Assembly (NCBI GenBank): GCA_013824615.1
Contig: PNOC01000034.1
Coordinates: forward strand, 1-38,578
DNA: 38,578 nt
Source of the DNA: Thermodesulfovibrio sp.
Lineage (GTDB): Bacteria; Nitrospirota; Thermodesulfovibrionia; Thermodesulfovibrionales; UBA6898
Direction of reading: 5' to 3'
Positions 7,221 through 15,481 of the stretch are shown here, in pieces (positions within the stretch are counted from its first letter, which is position 1; the number at the start of each line of letters is the position of its first letter). Made by a program: the position numbers and the translations under genes. Under the pieces are notes generated by a model. The model was not told the origin of the DNA, made no database searches, and saw nothing but the letters and a program-made list of their open reading frames with translations.

Positions 7221-8219
7221 ATGAGGAAATACGCACTTCTTGCGCTGTTGTTTCTAATCGCGCTGCCATTACCGGCCCGGGCCGAAATCCGGGAGGGAAG
7301 TTTTGAGATCAACCCTTTTATAGGATACTGCACCACTGCCAACTCTCCGGTATTCTGCCATAAGGATATCTTCGGCATCCGGATGGGCTATAACATAACC
7401 CGGCACTGGGAGATAGAAGGAGCCTATAACAAGGTCAATTCAAGCGCCGAACTGGTAGGCATCGATGCACTCTACCACCTGACACCTGATAAAAGATTTG
7501 TACCGTTTATTCTGGCGGGAATCGGATACGGCCATATAGAACCCAGCCGGAACCCTCACTATGACACGATGATGGGCGATGTCGGCGTGGGTTTCAAGTA
7601 TTTCCTGACCGACAATGTGGCTTTCCGGTCTGAAATCAGGGACGTCGTGACCCATTCAAACAATGTGATTGTTTCTGCCGGCTTCACCATAGCGCTCGGC
7701 GGCAAAACCAGGAAGATGGTCGCGGCGACCGTTCCCGCAGCTGAGCCGGTGATAACACCAAAGCCTGAGCCAAAACCGGAGATAAAACCGCAGCCGAAAC
7801 CGGAACCTAAATCTGAGGCAAAACCGCTGCCCGTTGCAGCTGTACCGGAAGCAAAACCCTCACCGGTAAGGATTGTCCTTGAGGATGTACACTTTGCCAA
7901 TGATAAGTACTCTCTAACTCCGGAGGCAAAAGATATTCTGCAGAGAAATATCCTGAAGCTGAAAGAGAATTCCGGCCTTGAGCTGGAGATCCAGGGGCAC
8001 ACCTCTGCGATTGGCTCAGATGAGCATAACATGAAGCTGAGCGTCAAGAGAGCTGCCATGGTCAAGGACTATCTCATTAAAGAAGGGATTGCTGAAAACA
8101 GGCTTACGGCAAAGGGCTACGGAGAGTCGCTGCCTGAAGTTCAGGAAAAAAAGCCTAAGAAAGAGTCTGTAGCAGCCAAAACAAACAGAAGGGTTCATTT
8201 CGAAATAAAGATTAAGTAA
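7221..8219 (+). CDS. OmpA-family outer-membrane protein (beta-barrel plus peptidoglycan-binding domain)
   Basis: This 332-residue protein starts with a clear signal peptide (MRKYALLALLFLIALPLPARA). Residues from about 22 to 160 alternate hydrophobic and polar residues like an eight-strand outer-membrane barrel. A linker of Pro-Lys-Pro-Glu repeats spans about 170-210, and the C-terminus is an OmpA domain with the LEIQGHTSAIGSDEHN motif and the closing NRRVHFEI motif that binds peptidoglycan. The protein probably tethers the outer membrane to the wall. It is divergent from the TonB receptor/YfiR/CHASE8 operon. In Pseudomonas the OmpA-domain lipoprotein YfiB sequesters YfiR, so this neighbour could play a related role; note that it has a barrel rather than a lipobox. 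A bidirectional terminator follows. Confidence 0.9.
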   Translation: MRKYALLALLFLIALPLPARAEIREGSFEINPFIGYCTTANSPVFCHKDIFGIRMGYNITRHWEIEGAYNKVNSSAELVGIDALYHLTPDKRFVPFILAGIGYGHIEPSRNPHYDTMMGDVGVGFKYFLTDNVAFRSEIRDVVTHSNNVIVSAGFTIALGGKTRKMVAATVPAAEPVITPKPEPKPEIKPQPKPEPKSEAKPLPVAAVPEAKPSPVRIVLEDVHFANDKYSLTPEAKDILQRNILKLKENSGLELEIQGHTSAIGSDEHNMKLSVKRAAMVKDYLIKEGIAENRLTAKGYGESLPEVQEKKPKKESVAAKTNRRVHFEIKIK

Positions 8220-8238
8220 ATTGACGGCCTGAGAAAAA

Positions 8239-8278
8239 CAGCGCTGACTGATACATCTCAGTCAGCGCTGTTTTTTTT
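8239..8278. terminator. Bidirectional intrinsic terminator
   Basis: A 13-bp perfect stem (8239-8251 with 8258-8270, loop of 6) is followed by eight T residues on the plus strand and preceded by an A-run, so it can end both the OmpA-family gene and the convergent receiver-kinase gene. Confidence 0.9.
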
Positions 8279-8291
8279 CGATTGCTCTCTT

Positions 8292-9413
8292 TTAGAACTC
8301 AGGAGGCACCAACGAGCTCCTCGGCAGGGTAAAGCTGAAGGTACTGCCCTTGCCTGCCTCACTTTCGACCCAGATTTTTCCGTCATGAGCATCGAGGATC
8401 GTCCTGGCGATAACCAATCCGAGACCTGAACCCTTTTGATCCGGGCTCACGCGATAAAAAGCATCGAAAATGAAGGGGATATGTTTGTCCGGAATGCCGA
8501 TACCGGTATCCCGAACCTCAAACAGTATTTCCGTTTCCGAAACCTTTACCGCAACATTTACGGTACCACCGGGCTTATTGTACTTAACGGCATTTTGAAG
8601 CAGATTTGCAATTACGCGCTGAATCATTCTCTCATCGGCCAGAATAACCGGCAGCGGTTCCGCCGGGAAAAAATATTCGACACTTATGTCTTTCTGGACA
8701 GCCTCCAGTTTTATACCCTCGATCTGCTTCAGTACTGCAGTCTTGACATCAAAGTCACCCTTTACCGGCAGATATCCCTTTGTCTCAAAGCGTGAAAACT
8801 CTATGAAGCCGGTCAGCAGTTCTTCAGCTGTTTTCAGGCTGTCGTCTATTAATAATAGATCGTCTTTCAGATCTCGAGTCTTGCCCGACAGAAAGCGTTT
8901 TAATACCCAGGTTGAAGGGATGATAGCGTTTTTGATGTCGTGCGCAAACATAGAGAGAACGCTTTTGCGTTCCCGTTCGAGTTTTTTGATTTCTTCCAGC
9001 TTACTCTCAAGTTCTGTCAACAGTCTTTGACGTTCAATTGAATAGCGGATAGCCTTCAAAAGCGAGGCGCTGTCTATCGCACCCTTCACAAGGTAGTCCT
9101 GTGCTCCGCTGCGAACCGCCTGTATTGCAAGCGTTTCATCGCTCAATCCTGACAGCACAATTACCGGAACGCGCGGATACCGGGCATGGAGCTTAAGAAA
9201 GGACTCAATCCCTCTGCTTTCGGGAAGACCGAGATCCGTCACAACAATATCAAATGTTTCCGTCGCGAGATTTTCGAGAGCGGAGGAAAGGCTTGGCGAC
9301 CATTGCACCTGTATATCGATATTATTCATATGCCGAAAAGACCTCCGGATAATTGCAACGTCATCCGGATTGTCTTCGACCAATAAAACCTTTATCTGCT
9401 CCTGATACTCCAA
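8292..9413 (-). CDS. Receiver-histidine kinase fusion (REC-HisKA-HATPase)
   Basis: A 373-residue soluble protein. An N-terminal receiver carries the acidic pair EDNPDD and phosphoacceptor D60 (VVTDLGLPE), with K110 (YLVKGA) as the conserved lysine. A coiled-coil linker (about 125-150) leads to HisKA with H158 (FAHDIKN) and an HATPase domain with NLLQNAVKYN, DTGIGIP and GSGLGLVIA boxes. No membrane segment is present, so it should be a cytosolic kinase controlled by phosphorylation of its own receiver from another kinase. The start codon is TTG at 9413, just after GGGAGG; no alternative start preserves the first receiver strand. The plus-strand kinases begin about 250-360 bases away, divergently, and could be its phosphodonors. 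Confidence 0.9.
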   Translation of the reverse strand: MEYQEQIKVLLVEDNPDDVAIIRRSFRHMNNIDIQVQWSPSLSSALENLATETFDIVVTDLGLPESRGIESFLKLHARYPRVPVIVLSGLSDETLAIQAVRSGAQDYLVKGAIDSASLLKAIRYSIERQRLLTELESKLEEIKKLERERKSVLSMFAHDIKNAIIPSTWVLKRFLSGKTRDLKDDLLLIDDSLKTAEELLTGFIEFSRFETKGYLPVKGDFDVKTAVLKQIEGIKLEAVQKDISVEYFFPAEPLPVILADERMIQRVIANLLQNAVKYNKPGGTVNVAVKVSETEILFEVRDTGIGIPDKHIPFIFDAFYRVSPDQKGSGLGLVIARTILDAHDGKIWVESEAGKGSTFSFTLPRSSLVPPEF

Positions 9414-9496
9414 TTGCCTCCCATTAAGCTGATCAGATTATCAATGCTGTTTTCACTTCCCACCGTCATGGGCAGAATTCGAATGCCTCTTCGTTC

Positions 9497-9530
9497 GGTC
9501 TGTGTCGGGTTTTCGATTTGCCGACAGACC
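9497..9530. other. Intergenic hairpin
   Basis: Arms GGTCTGTGTCGG (9497-9508) and CCGACAGACC (9521-9530) form a stem of about 10 pairs with a small bulge. No T-tract follows on either strand, so it is not a standard terminator. It lies in the divergent intergenic region of the signalling genes. A TATAAT at 9579-9584 is a possible -10 for the downstream plus-strand genes. Confidence 0.4.
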
Positions 9531-9662
9531 TTCAGACCTCATAAGCAGTGATCCCTATTTGTCCCATCCTTTGCCTATTATAATGAACCCGAAACAAATT
9601 GTCACGGGTGGTAGGACTCTATCAACAAATACCCTTTTTTTGATAAAATACGCAAAGTGGAT

Positions 9663-9779
9663 ATGGACAAAGACATGGATCTCGCAGCAGCAGCCGAGTT
9701 GCGCCGCCGTGCTGAGGAACAACAGAAATCAAAAATGCCTGATTCGGGTATTCCCGGTACGGTCGATGGGGCGCGGTGA
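9663..9779 (+). pseudogene. 38-codon ORF resembling the N-terminus of a PAS kinase (probable remnant)
   Basis: An ATG at 9663 opens a short frame containing DLAAAAELRRRAEEQQKSK and ending TVDGAR-stop. The AAELRRRAEE start and the following linker with a late VDGAR closely resemble, from memory, the leading segment of many PAS-domain histidine kinases, which then continue into an LLHELQVHQIELE-type helix that is absent here. Its TGA overlaps the GTG start of the MASE3 kinase (GTGA), so the frame may now act as a translated leader that couples to the kinase. It is either a 5' relic left when a different kinase was recombined in, or a small functional upstream ORF. Confidence 0.5.
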
Positions 9780-12409
9780 GACATGTGATCGAGAACTCTG
9801 AGCAGCATTCGCAAGACAATAAAGTGCTCCCTTATTTTATATTCTTCCTCACAATTTGCGGCCTTTACGCAAGCAGCACCCATTCTTATCTCCTGTTCCA
9901 CAGCCTCGTTGAAGTCATCTGCGTGGTGGTGGTTCTGACTATTTTCGCCCTGTCCTGGAATACACGAAAGTTGCTGGATAACCACTATATTTTGTTTCTC
10001 GGCATCTCCTTTCTTTCCTCGGCCTCCTTCGAGCTGGTCCATACGTTTGCCTTCAAAGGTTTCGGGGTCTTTCCGGGCCATGATGCCAATCTTCCTACCC
10101 AGCTCTGGATCGCTTTCCGGTACGTGTTCAGCATATCATTTCTGATCGCCCCGGCATTTATCACACGACGGTTGAACGCTGCGGCTACGCTGACTTTCTA
10201 TGCCATCGTAACCGCACTCCTGTTCGCCGCAATTTTTTCCGGGGTCTTCCCTGATTGTTTTATTGAAGGCCAGGGATTGACCCCGTTCAAGATCTACAGC
10301 GAGTACGTCATTATTATCACGCTGCTTGCTGCTCTCGGCCTGCTGATCAGGAAACGCGCATTTTTTGACCCGCATGTCCTGAGGATGCTGTTATTTTCCA
10401 TTATAAGCGCCGTGGCAGCTGAGGTTGCTTTTACCCGGTACTTCAGCGTGTACGGCGCGGCTAATCTTGCCGGACACCTGTTTCTGTTCCTCTCTGCCGG
10501 CCTGATCTATCGGGCGATCGTCGTAACAGGGGTTGAGAATCCCATGGCGGTTATCTTTCGAAACCTGGAGAAGAATGAAGAGCAGATGCAGTTATTCATC
10601 GAGTTCTCTCCTGTTGCCCTGGCCATGTTCGATCGCGACATGCGCTACCTGCGCGTCAGCCGTCGCTGGCGCAGCGACTACGGACTCGGAGAGCGCGACC
10701 TGACGGGTGTATCTCATTATGAGGTCTTTCCGGAAATATCCGGTCAGTGGAAAGAGGCCCATCGCCGCGGCCTTGCAGGCGAGGTGCTGCGGGAAGAAGC
10801 CGACCGCTTCGATCGGGCAGATGGATCGGTGCAGTGGGTGCGCTGGGAAATCCGGCCATGGTACGACAATGCCGCTCATGTTGGCGGAATCGTGATCTTC
10901 GCTGAAGATATCACCGAGAGAAAGCAGGCCGAGGAGGCGTTGCGGGAGAGCGAGCTGTTCTACCGGCAGACGCTTGACTCAATCCCGGGCATGGTGTTCA
11001 CGACGAGGACTGACGGCTATTGCGATTATCAAAGTCAGCAGTGGGTCGATTTCACCGGCGTGCCGATGAGCGAGCATCTGGGTGACGGATGGAACAGACT
11101 GCTGCATCCTGAAGACCGGCCGCGCGCATTTGACGCCTGGCGGGCGGCGGTGGAGGAACGCGCACCGTATGATCTTGAGTACCGGGTCCGGCGGCATGAC
11201 GGCGCATACGAATGGTTCAAGGTTCACGGCCGCCCTATTCGCAATACCGCGGGAGAGATCGTCCGCTGGTTCGGCACAGCGCTGAACATCGACCGCCTGC
11301 TCAAGGCACAGGAGGCTCTTCGGAAGAGTGAGGAGGATATGGCCCGCGCCCAGGCAGTGGTCAATGTCGGAAGCTGGCGTCTGGATGTCAGACGGAATGT
11401 CCTTACCTGGTCCGACGAGAACCATCGCATTTTCGGTATTCCGAAGGGAACGCCGCTGAATTATGAGACGTTTCTTTCCACAGTACACCCTGATGACCGA
11501 CTGTATGTCGATACCCGATGGAAGGCGGGAGCCCGCGGAGAGCCTTATGACATTGAGCATCGCATCATTGCCAACGGAACCGTCAAATGGCTGCGGGAGA
11601 AGGCATATCTGGAATTAGGCGAAGACGGAGATCTGCTCGGCGGGTTCGGAATCACCCAGGATATCACCGAGCGCAAGAAGGCTGAGGAGGATATGCTCCA
11701 GCTGAGCATGGACCTGGCGGCAAGGAACCTGGAACTGGAGGATCTGAATAAGGAAATGGAGGCGTTTACCTATTCAGTTTCCCACGATCTGCGGGCTCCT
11801 CTTCGCGCAATCTCGGCTTTTGCCGGTTTTCTGTCCAGGGATTACTTCGAAAGACTTGACGATCAGGCTAAAGATTATCTGACGCGCATAAGCCGGGGTG
11901 CGGTAAAGATGAACACACTCATTGACGACCTTTTGAATTTTTCGAAGTTGACGAGGCAAAAGGTCAGCCTGAAGGAGGTCGACATGTCTGCACTGGCCGC
12001 TTCCATTGTTTCCGGACTTCGCGAGTCAGCTCCCGGCAGGAGTGTTGAAGTTTTGATAGAGAACGGCCTTAACGCTTCAGCGGATCCGTCGCTCATGGAG
12101 ATCGTCCTTTCAAACCTTGTTGAAAACGCATGGAAATTCACGTCGAAAACCGCAGAGGCACGGATTGAGTTCGGAACTGTTGAAAACGAGGGAAAGACCG
12201 TCTTTTATGTAAGAGATAATGGTTCAGGCTTCAACCCGCAATATGCGGCGACGATGTTTCAGCCCTTTCACCGTTTTCATTCCTGTGAGGACTTTGAGGG
12301 GACCGGCATCGGACTCTCCATTGTCGAGCGTTTAATCCGCAGACACGGCGGTAAGGTATGGGCTGAGGGAGAAGTGGAAAAGGGGGCGACGTTCTACTTT
12401 ACGTTATAA
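9776..12409 (+). CDS. MASE3 membrane sensor histidine kinase with three PAS domains
   Basis: An 877-residue kinase with a GTG start overlapping the small upstream ORF. Residues about 15-260 form a seven- to eight-helix membrane module with the MASE3 pattern (SFLSSASFELVHTFAFKG, LWIAFRY). Three PAS/PAC units follow at about 265-385, 390-510 and 515-635, each ending in a PAC-like stretch such as GIVIFAEDITERK or GGFGITQDITERK. HisKA has H670 (SVSHDLRAPLRAI) and the HATPase is complete (NLVENAWKF, DNGSGFN, GTGIGLSIV). MASE3 probably senses a membrane-related cue; PAS units may bind heme, flavin or small ligands, not determinable here. The SVSHDLRAP kinase type commonly pairs with Rcp1-like single receivers, one of which lies at 14357. 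Confidence 0.92.
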   Translation: MRHVIENSEQHSQDNKVLPYFIFFLTICGLYASSTHSYLLFHSLVEVICVVVVLTIFALSWNTRKLLDNHYILFLGISFLSSASFELVHTFAFKGFGVFPGHDANLPTQLWIAFRYVFSISFLIAPAFITRRLNAAATLTFYAIVTALLFAAIFSGVFPDCFIEGQGLTPFKIYSEYVIIITLLAALGLLIRKRAFFDPHVLRMLLFSIISAVAAEVAFTRYFSVYGAANLAGHLFLFLSAGLIYRAIVVTGVENPMAVIFRNLEKNEEQMQLFIEFSPVALAMFDRDMRYLRVSRRWRSDYGLGERDLTGVSHYEVFPEISGQWKEAHRRGLAGEVLREEADRFDRADGSVQWVRWEIRPWYDNAAHVGGIVIFAEDITERKQAEEALRESELFYRQTLDSIPGMVFTTRTDGYCDYQSQQWVDFTGVPMSEHLGDGWNRLLHPEDRPRAFDAWRAAVEERAPYDLEYRVRRHDGAYEWFKVHGRPIRNTAGEIVRWFGTALNIDRLLKAQEALRKSEEDMARAQAVVNVGSWRLDVRRNVLTWSDENHRIFGIPKGTPLNYETFLSTVHPDDRLYVDTRWKAGARGEPYDIEHRIIANGTVKWLREKAYLELGEDGDLLGGFGITQDITERKKAEEDMLQLSMDLAARNLELEDLNKEMEAFTYSVSHDLRAPLRAISAFAGFLSRDYFERLDDQAKDYLTRISRGAVKMNTLIDDLLNFSKLTRQKVSLKEVDMSALAASIVSGLRESAPGRSVEVLIENGLNASADPSLMEIVLSNLVENAWKFTSKTAEARIEFGTVENEGKTVFYVRDNGSGFNPQYAATMFQPFHRFHSCEDFEGTGIGLSIVERLIRRHGGKVWAEGEVEKGATFYFTL

Positions 12410-12431
12410 CCCGAAACACACAACGGAATCT

Positions 12432-14321
12432 ATGTCTATAAGAACTAAACTGATCCTGCTATTCACCGCCTTTGCAATTGTGACTCTGACGGTTTTCGGC
12501 ACTGTTGTTTTTTTTCAGGCCTCCGAAATCCTGCGATCTGTGCGCATTGCCCAATTGAACAACATAGCTGATCTCAAGAAAGACAAAATCGAGACCTTCT
12601 ACCGGGAGCGTGAAAGCGATATCAGATCAGCCCAGAATTTATTCATTCTCAAACAGAACCTTCCTCTTTTGATCAGGCATATCACTGACCGGAACCTTCC
12701 CGAATACAACTCAGAATATAACAAGGTTCGGGGCATCATTGACGACCAGATCAAAACATTTCAGCAATCGTCTGGATCATATCTGAATATCATGCTCGTA
12801 GATCCTCAGGGCAGTATCGTATACATTAGCAACACCGGACATGACGTGCCGGCGCTTGGCAAGAGAATCGAAGACGAGAGGGCTTTCCTTGCTGCAAAAA
12901 ATGCTGTCTTTTTTACCGATGTTCATCTCGACAGGGTGGCAGGCAATACTTTTGAAATTCGCGCACTGGGTCCGCTCAGGGACCTGAAGGGCGCTTTTAT
13001 CGGCATAATCGTCATTGATATTGATATGTCACCCATCTATCAGTCTCTCCAGGACACCACCGGGCTGGGAACAACAGGAGAGGCCCTGATCGCGCAAAAA
13101 CAGGGAAATGAGGTGCTTTTTCTGAGCCCCCTCCGCCATGCACCGGATGCAGCCCTAAAGAAAAGAGTTCCATTTACCAATAGCACAGGATATGCGGCGC
13201 AGAAGGCTGCCCACGGTGAAAACGGGTCCGGGATCGCATTTGACTACGCGGAAAAAGAGGTGCTGGCCGCATGGAGGTACATTCCATCGCTACGGTGGGG
13301 GCTCGTTACAAAGATAGAGACATCCGAGGCCTTTGCCCCGGTCGGGCAATTAAAAACGATCTTTGTCGTTGTGGGAGCATTGATCGTGTTCCTCGGAATC
13401 ATTGCTGCGATCTTTATCGCAAATACCGTGACAGGACCGGTTTTGGCCCTGCAAAAAGGCGCTGAGGCCATTACCGCAGGCAACCTGAGTCACCGGGTGG
13501 GGACCGATGCGAACGATGAAATCGGCCGTCTTGCACAGAGCTTCGACACCATGACGGAGACGCTGGTCCGGGATATCACCCGGCGTGAGAAGGCCGAGGA
13601 AGAGGCCATGGAGTTGAATAAAAACCTTGAGCATCATGTCCGTCAGCTCGAAGAATCGATTCGTGAACTGGATGCCTTCAGCTACTCTGTTTCGCACGAC
13701 CTGCGCTCTCCCCTGCGGAGTATCGACGGGTTCAGTCAGGCGTTGCTTGAGGATTATAAAGACAAGCTGGATGCAGAAGGCAGAGACTTTCTCGATCGCA
13801 TACGCGGCGCGGCTCAGCGCATGTCGCAGCTTATTGATGACCTTCTCAAGCTGTCCCGCATAGCGCGTTTTGAAATGAAACAGGAGCGCGTGGACCTCGG
13901 CTCCCTCGCGAACAGCATAGCGCAAAAACTGACGCAACGCCAGCCGGAACGCACGGCAGAGATCGTCATTGCTGACGGCCTCATCGCGCAGGGAGATGAA
14001 CGACTGCTGACTATTGTGCTTGAAAATCTCTTTGCCAACGCATGGAAATTCAGTGAAACACAGACAAAGACTGTGATAGAATTCGGGACGTCCCTGCAAT
14101 CCGGATCTCTTGTCTATTTTATCAGGGACAACGGCGTCGGATTTGACATGTCCTATGCGGAGAAGCTGTTCAGCCCGTTCCAGAGACTGCATCGTCAGAC
14201 CGAATTCGCCGGTACGGGAATCGGTCTGGCCACGGTCAAGCGTATCATCAATCGTCATGGCGGGCGGGTCTGGATCGAGAGCGAGACAAACAAGGGAACA
14301 ACGGTGTATTTTACGTTATAA
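12432..14321 (+). CDS. Transmembrane sensor histidine kinase (dCache-like sensor, HAMP, HisKA, HATPase)
   Basis: A 629-residue kinase beginning 22 bases after the MASE3 kinase. Membrane helices at about 8-30 and 300-325 flank a periplasmic domain of roughly 270 residues with dCache features (VDPQGSIVYISNTG, ALGPLRDLKGAFIGIIVIDID, GLGTTGEALIA). Then come HAMP (ANTVTGPVLALQKGAEAITAGNLSHRV is the core region), a coiled coil, HisKA with H422 (SVSHDLRSPLRSI) and a full HATPase (NLFANAWKF, DNGVGFD, GTGIGLATV). dCache sensors bind small extracellular ligands such as amino acids or organic acids. Its catalytic half closely parallels the preceding kinase, including the ending TVYFTL against TFYFTL, suggesting duplication of the transmitter with different sensor ends. 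Confidence 0.92.
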   Translation: MSIRTKLILLFTAFAIVTLTVFGTVVFFQASEILRSVRIAQLNNIADLKKDKIETFYRERESDIRSAQNLFILKQNLPLLIRHITDRNLPEYNSEYNKVRGIIDDQIKTFQQSSGSYLNIMLVDPQGSIVYISNTGHDVPALGKRIEDERAFLAAKNAVFFTDVHLDRVAGNTFEIRALGPLRDLKGAFIGIIVIDIDMSPIYQSLQDTTGLGTTGEALIAQKQGNEVLFLSPLRHAPDAALKKRVPFTNSTGYAAQKAAHGENGSGIAFDYAEKEVLAAWRYIPSLRWGLVTKIETSEAFAPVGQLKTIFVVVGALIVFLGIIAAIFIANTVTGPVLALQKGAEAITAGNLSHRVGTDANDEIGRLAQSFDTMTETLVRDITRREKAEEEAMELNKNLEHHVRQLEESIRELDAFSYSVSHDLRSPLRSIDGFSQALLEDYKDKLDAEGRDFLDRIRGAAQRMSQLIDDLLKLSRIARFEMKQERVDLGSLANSIAQKLTQRQPERTAEIVIADGLIAQGDERLLTIVLENLFANAWKFSETQTKTVIEFGTSLQSGSLVYFIRDNGVGFDMSYAEKLFSPFQRLHRQTEFAGTGIGLATVKRIINRHGGRVWIESETNKGTTVYFTL

Positions 14322-14356
14322 TTCAGGATAACCCAAATAGTACAAGGGAGAGAAGC

Positions 14357-14788
14357 ATGAAAACAAAAATTATTCTTTTGGTCGAAGACAACCCTGACGA
14401 CGTGACGCTTACACTCCGTGCGTTAAAGAAGAGCAATATCATGAACGAAGTTGTCGTGGCGCAGGACGGAGTCGAGGCACTGGACTATCTATTCGGCGCG
14501 GGTAAATACTCCGACCGCGATACGCGGATTCTGCCGCAGGTGGTGCTGCTGGACCTGAAGATGCCCCGCATGGATGGCCTGGAAGTCCTGCAGCGTGTGC
14601 GGAGCGATGAGCGTACGAAACTCCTGCCGGTGGTCATGCTCACGACATCGAGCGAAGACAGGGACCGAATCGAGAGCTACAAGCTGGGGGCGAACAGTTA
14701 TATCAGAAAGCCCGTAGACTTTGAACAGTTTGTGAGCGCTGTGCATCAGCTCGGGCTATACTGGCTTGTCCTGAATGAAGCGCCCTAA
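14357..14788 (+). CDS. Rcp1-type single-domain response regulator
   Basis: A 143-residue stand-alone receiver preceded by a strong AGGGAGAG ribosome-binding site 35 bases after the kinase. Acidic residues E10-D11 (VEDNPDD), phosphoacceptor D66 (VVLLDLKMPRMDG), the LTTSSEDRD switch strand and the YIRKPVDF lysine are all present. The extended loop YLFGAGKYSDRDTRILP between helix 2 and strand 3 is the hallmark of Rcp1, the partner of cyanobacterial phytochrome kinases. With no output domain it probably acts as a phosphate shuttle or a protein-binding regulator for one or both upstream kinases, or for the receiver-kinase at 8292-9413. Confidence 0.93.
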   Translation: MKTKIILLVEDNPDDVTLTLRALKKSNIMNEVVVAQDGVEALDYLFGAGKYSDRDTRILPQVVLLDLKMPRMDGLEVLQRVRSDERTKLLPVVMLTTSSEDRDRIESYKLGANSYIRKPVDFEQFVSAVHQLGLYWLVLNEAP

Positions 14789-14804
14789 GAATAAAGTCAC
14801 AAGT

Positions 14805-14935
14805 CTATAGAGTCTCAAGCCCCGGTTTTTTTTTGTTTCTTTGGATGCCCAGTCGTTGCATCTTCGATTCAAGCGTTTTAGGATTGATGCCTAAAAAAGC
14901 GAATCGGCCCTGCCAGTTTCCCGCGCATCCCTGTA
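14805..14935 (-). pseudogene. Fossil C-terminus of an NtrC-family regulator (Fis-type HTH)
   Basis: On the minus strand a frame ending at TAG 14805 reads GNWQGRFAFLGINPKTLES, then KMQRLGIQRNK. This is the recognisable last helix-turn-helix of sigma-54-dependent activators (HTH_8: a NW...A..LGIN..TL..KM..LGI pattern). No receiver or AAA+ domain precedes it. Instead the same DNA, in another frame, encodes the last residues of the AtpI-like protein. The piece is therefore a remnant of a lost regulator gene, and the AtpI-like gene now borrows a stop codon from it. The left boundary of the homology is approximate. Confidence 0.65.
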
Positions 14936-15262
14936 ACCCTCGATCAGCACGACGGCAAAGACGATCGTAAACCCCGCAAGGATCCCGAAGATATTGACAA
15001 GCTTCAGATAAACGATAATCCCGAGCACCAGAAAGAGCATGACCAGTCTGAACTGGCTGAGGAAGATCATGCGGCCCATGCCCTGCCCCGCACCGAGGAG
15101 GCCCATGACTCCCCGGACCAGACCCCTGAAATTAATCAGTGCCAATAGACCGCCCGCCAGGACACCCGCAGGCAGGCGCCACCATTCGATGAACGCCGAG
15201 GCTAGTGCCGCCGGTATGAGTACCATGACCGAGTTCCTATAAATCTTTTGTATCAGATCCAC
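14891..15262 (-). CDS. AtpI-like ATP synthase subunit I family protein
   Basis: A 123-residue protein with four predicted membrane helices (about 12-28, 34-50, 68-85, 88-108), matching the small, poorly conserved AtpI/ATP-synthase I family that assists c-ring assembly of F0. A GTG at 15262 overlaps the upstream AtpZ gene by 26 bases; the alternative ATG at 15226 has a better-placed AGGA but loses the family's N-terminal amphipathic stretch. The final residues (about RDARETGRADSLF) lie in DNA that in another frame encodes an HTH remnant, so the natural C-terminus may have been replaced. In intact operons atpB and atpE follow; here they do not. Confidence 0.75.
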   Translation of the reverse strand: MDLIQKIYRNSVMVLIPAALASAFIEWWRLPAGVLAGGLLALINFRGLVRGVMGLLGAGQGMGRMIFLSQFRLVMLFLVLGIIVYLKLVNIFGILAGFTIVFAVVLIEGYRDARETGRADSLF

Positions 15263-15464
15263 GGTCCTCTTTCTGTACCATCCTGAAGATCTCCCTGAAC
15301 CCGGAGACGATGCCCAGCAGCAGGAAGATGATTGTCAGCCACGGCCTGGTCGAAAAGACTCCATCCAGCCAATAGCCGATCGCAAGCCCGATAAAGGTCG
15401 ATACCACGAGGTTCAACCCGATCATCCAGGCCTTCATATATTCACGCGAGAACCCGAGGCCCAT
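15237..15464 (-). CDS. AtpZ-like F0F1-ATPase accessory membrane protein
   Basis: A 75-residue protein with two membrane helices (about 12-30 and 42-62) separated by the GYWLDGVFSTRPWLTIIFLLLG signature region, typical of the AtpZ/PF09527 family. These proteins precede AtpI in ATP synthase operons and are proposed to form a small cation channel or assembly factor with it. The gene overlaps the AtpI-like gene, as usual for this pair. It lies downstream of an intrinsic terminator that ends the NrfD operon, and no promoter is obvious in the 20 bases left between, so expression may depend on read-through. No other ATP synthase gene is in the window. Confidence 0.8.
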   Translation of the reverse strand: MGLGFSREYMKAWMIGLNLVVSTFIGLAIGYWLDGVFSTRPWLTIIFLLLGIVSGFREIFRMVQKEDRGSDTKDL

Positions 15465-15481
15465 CTATGATTCTCTCTGAA

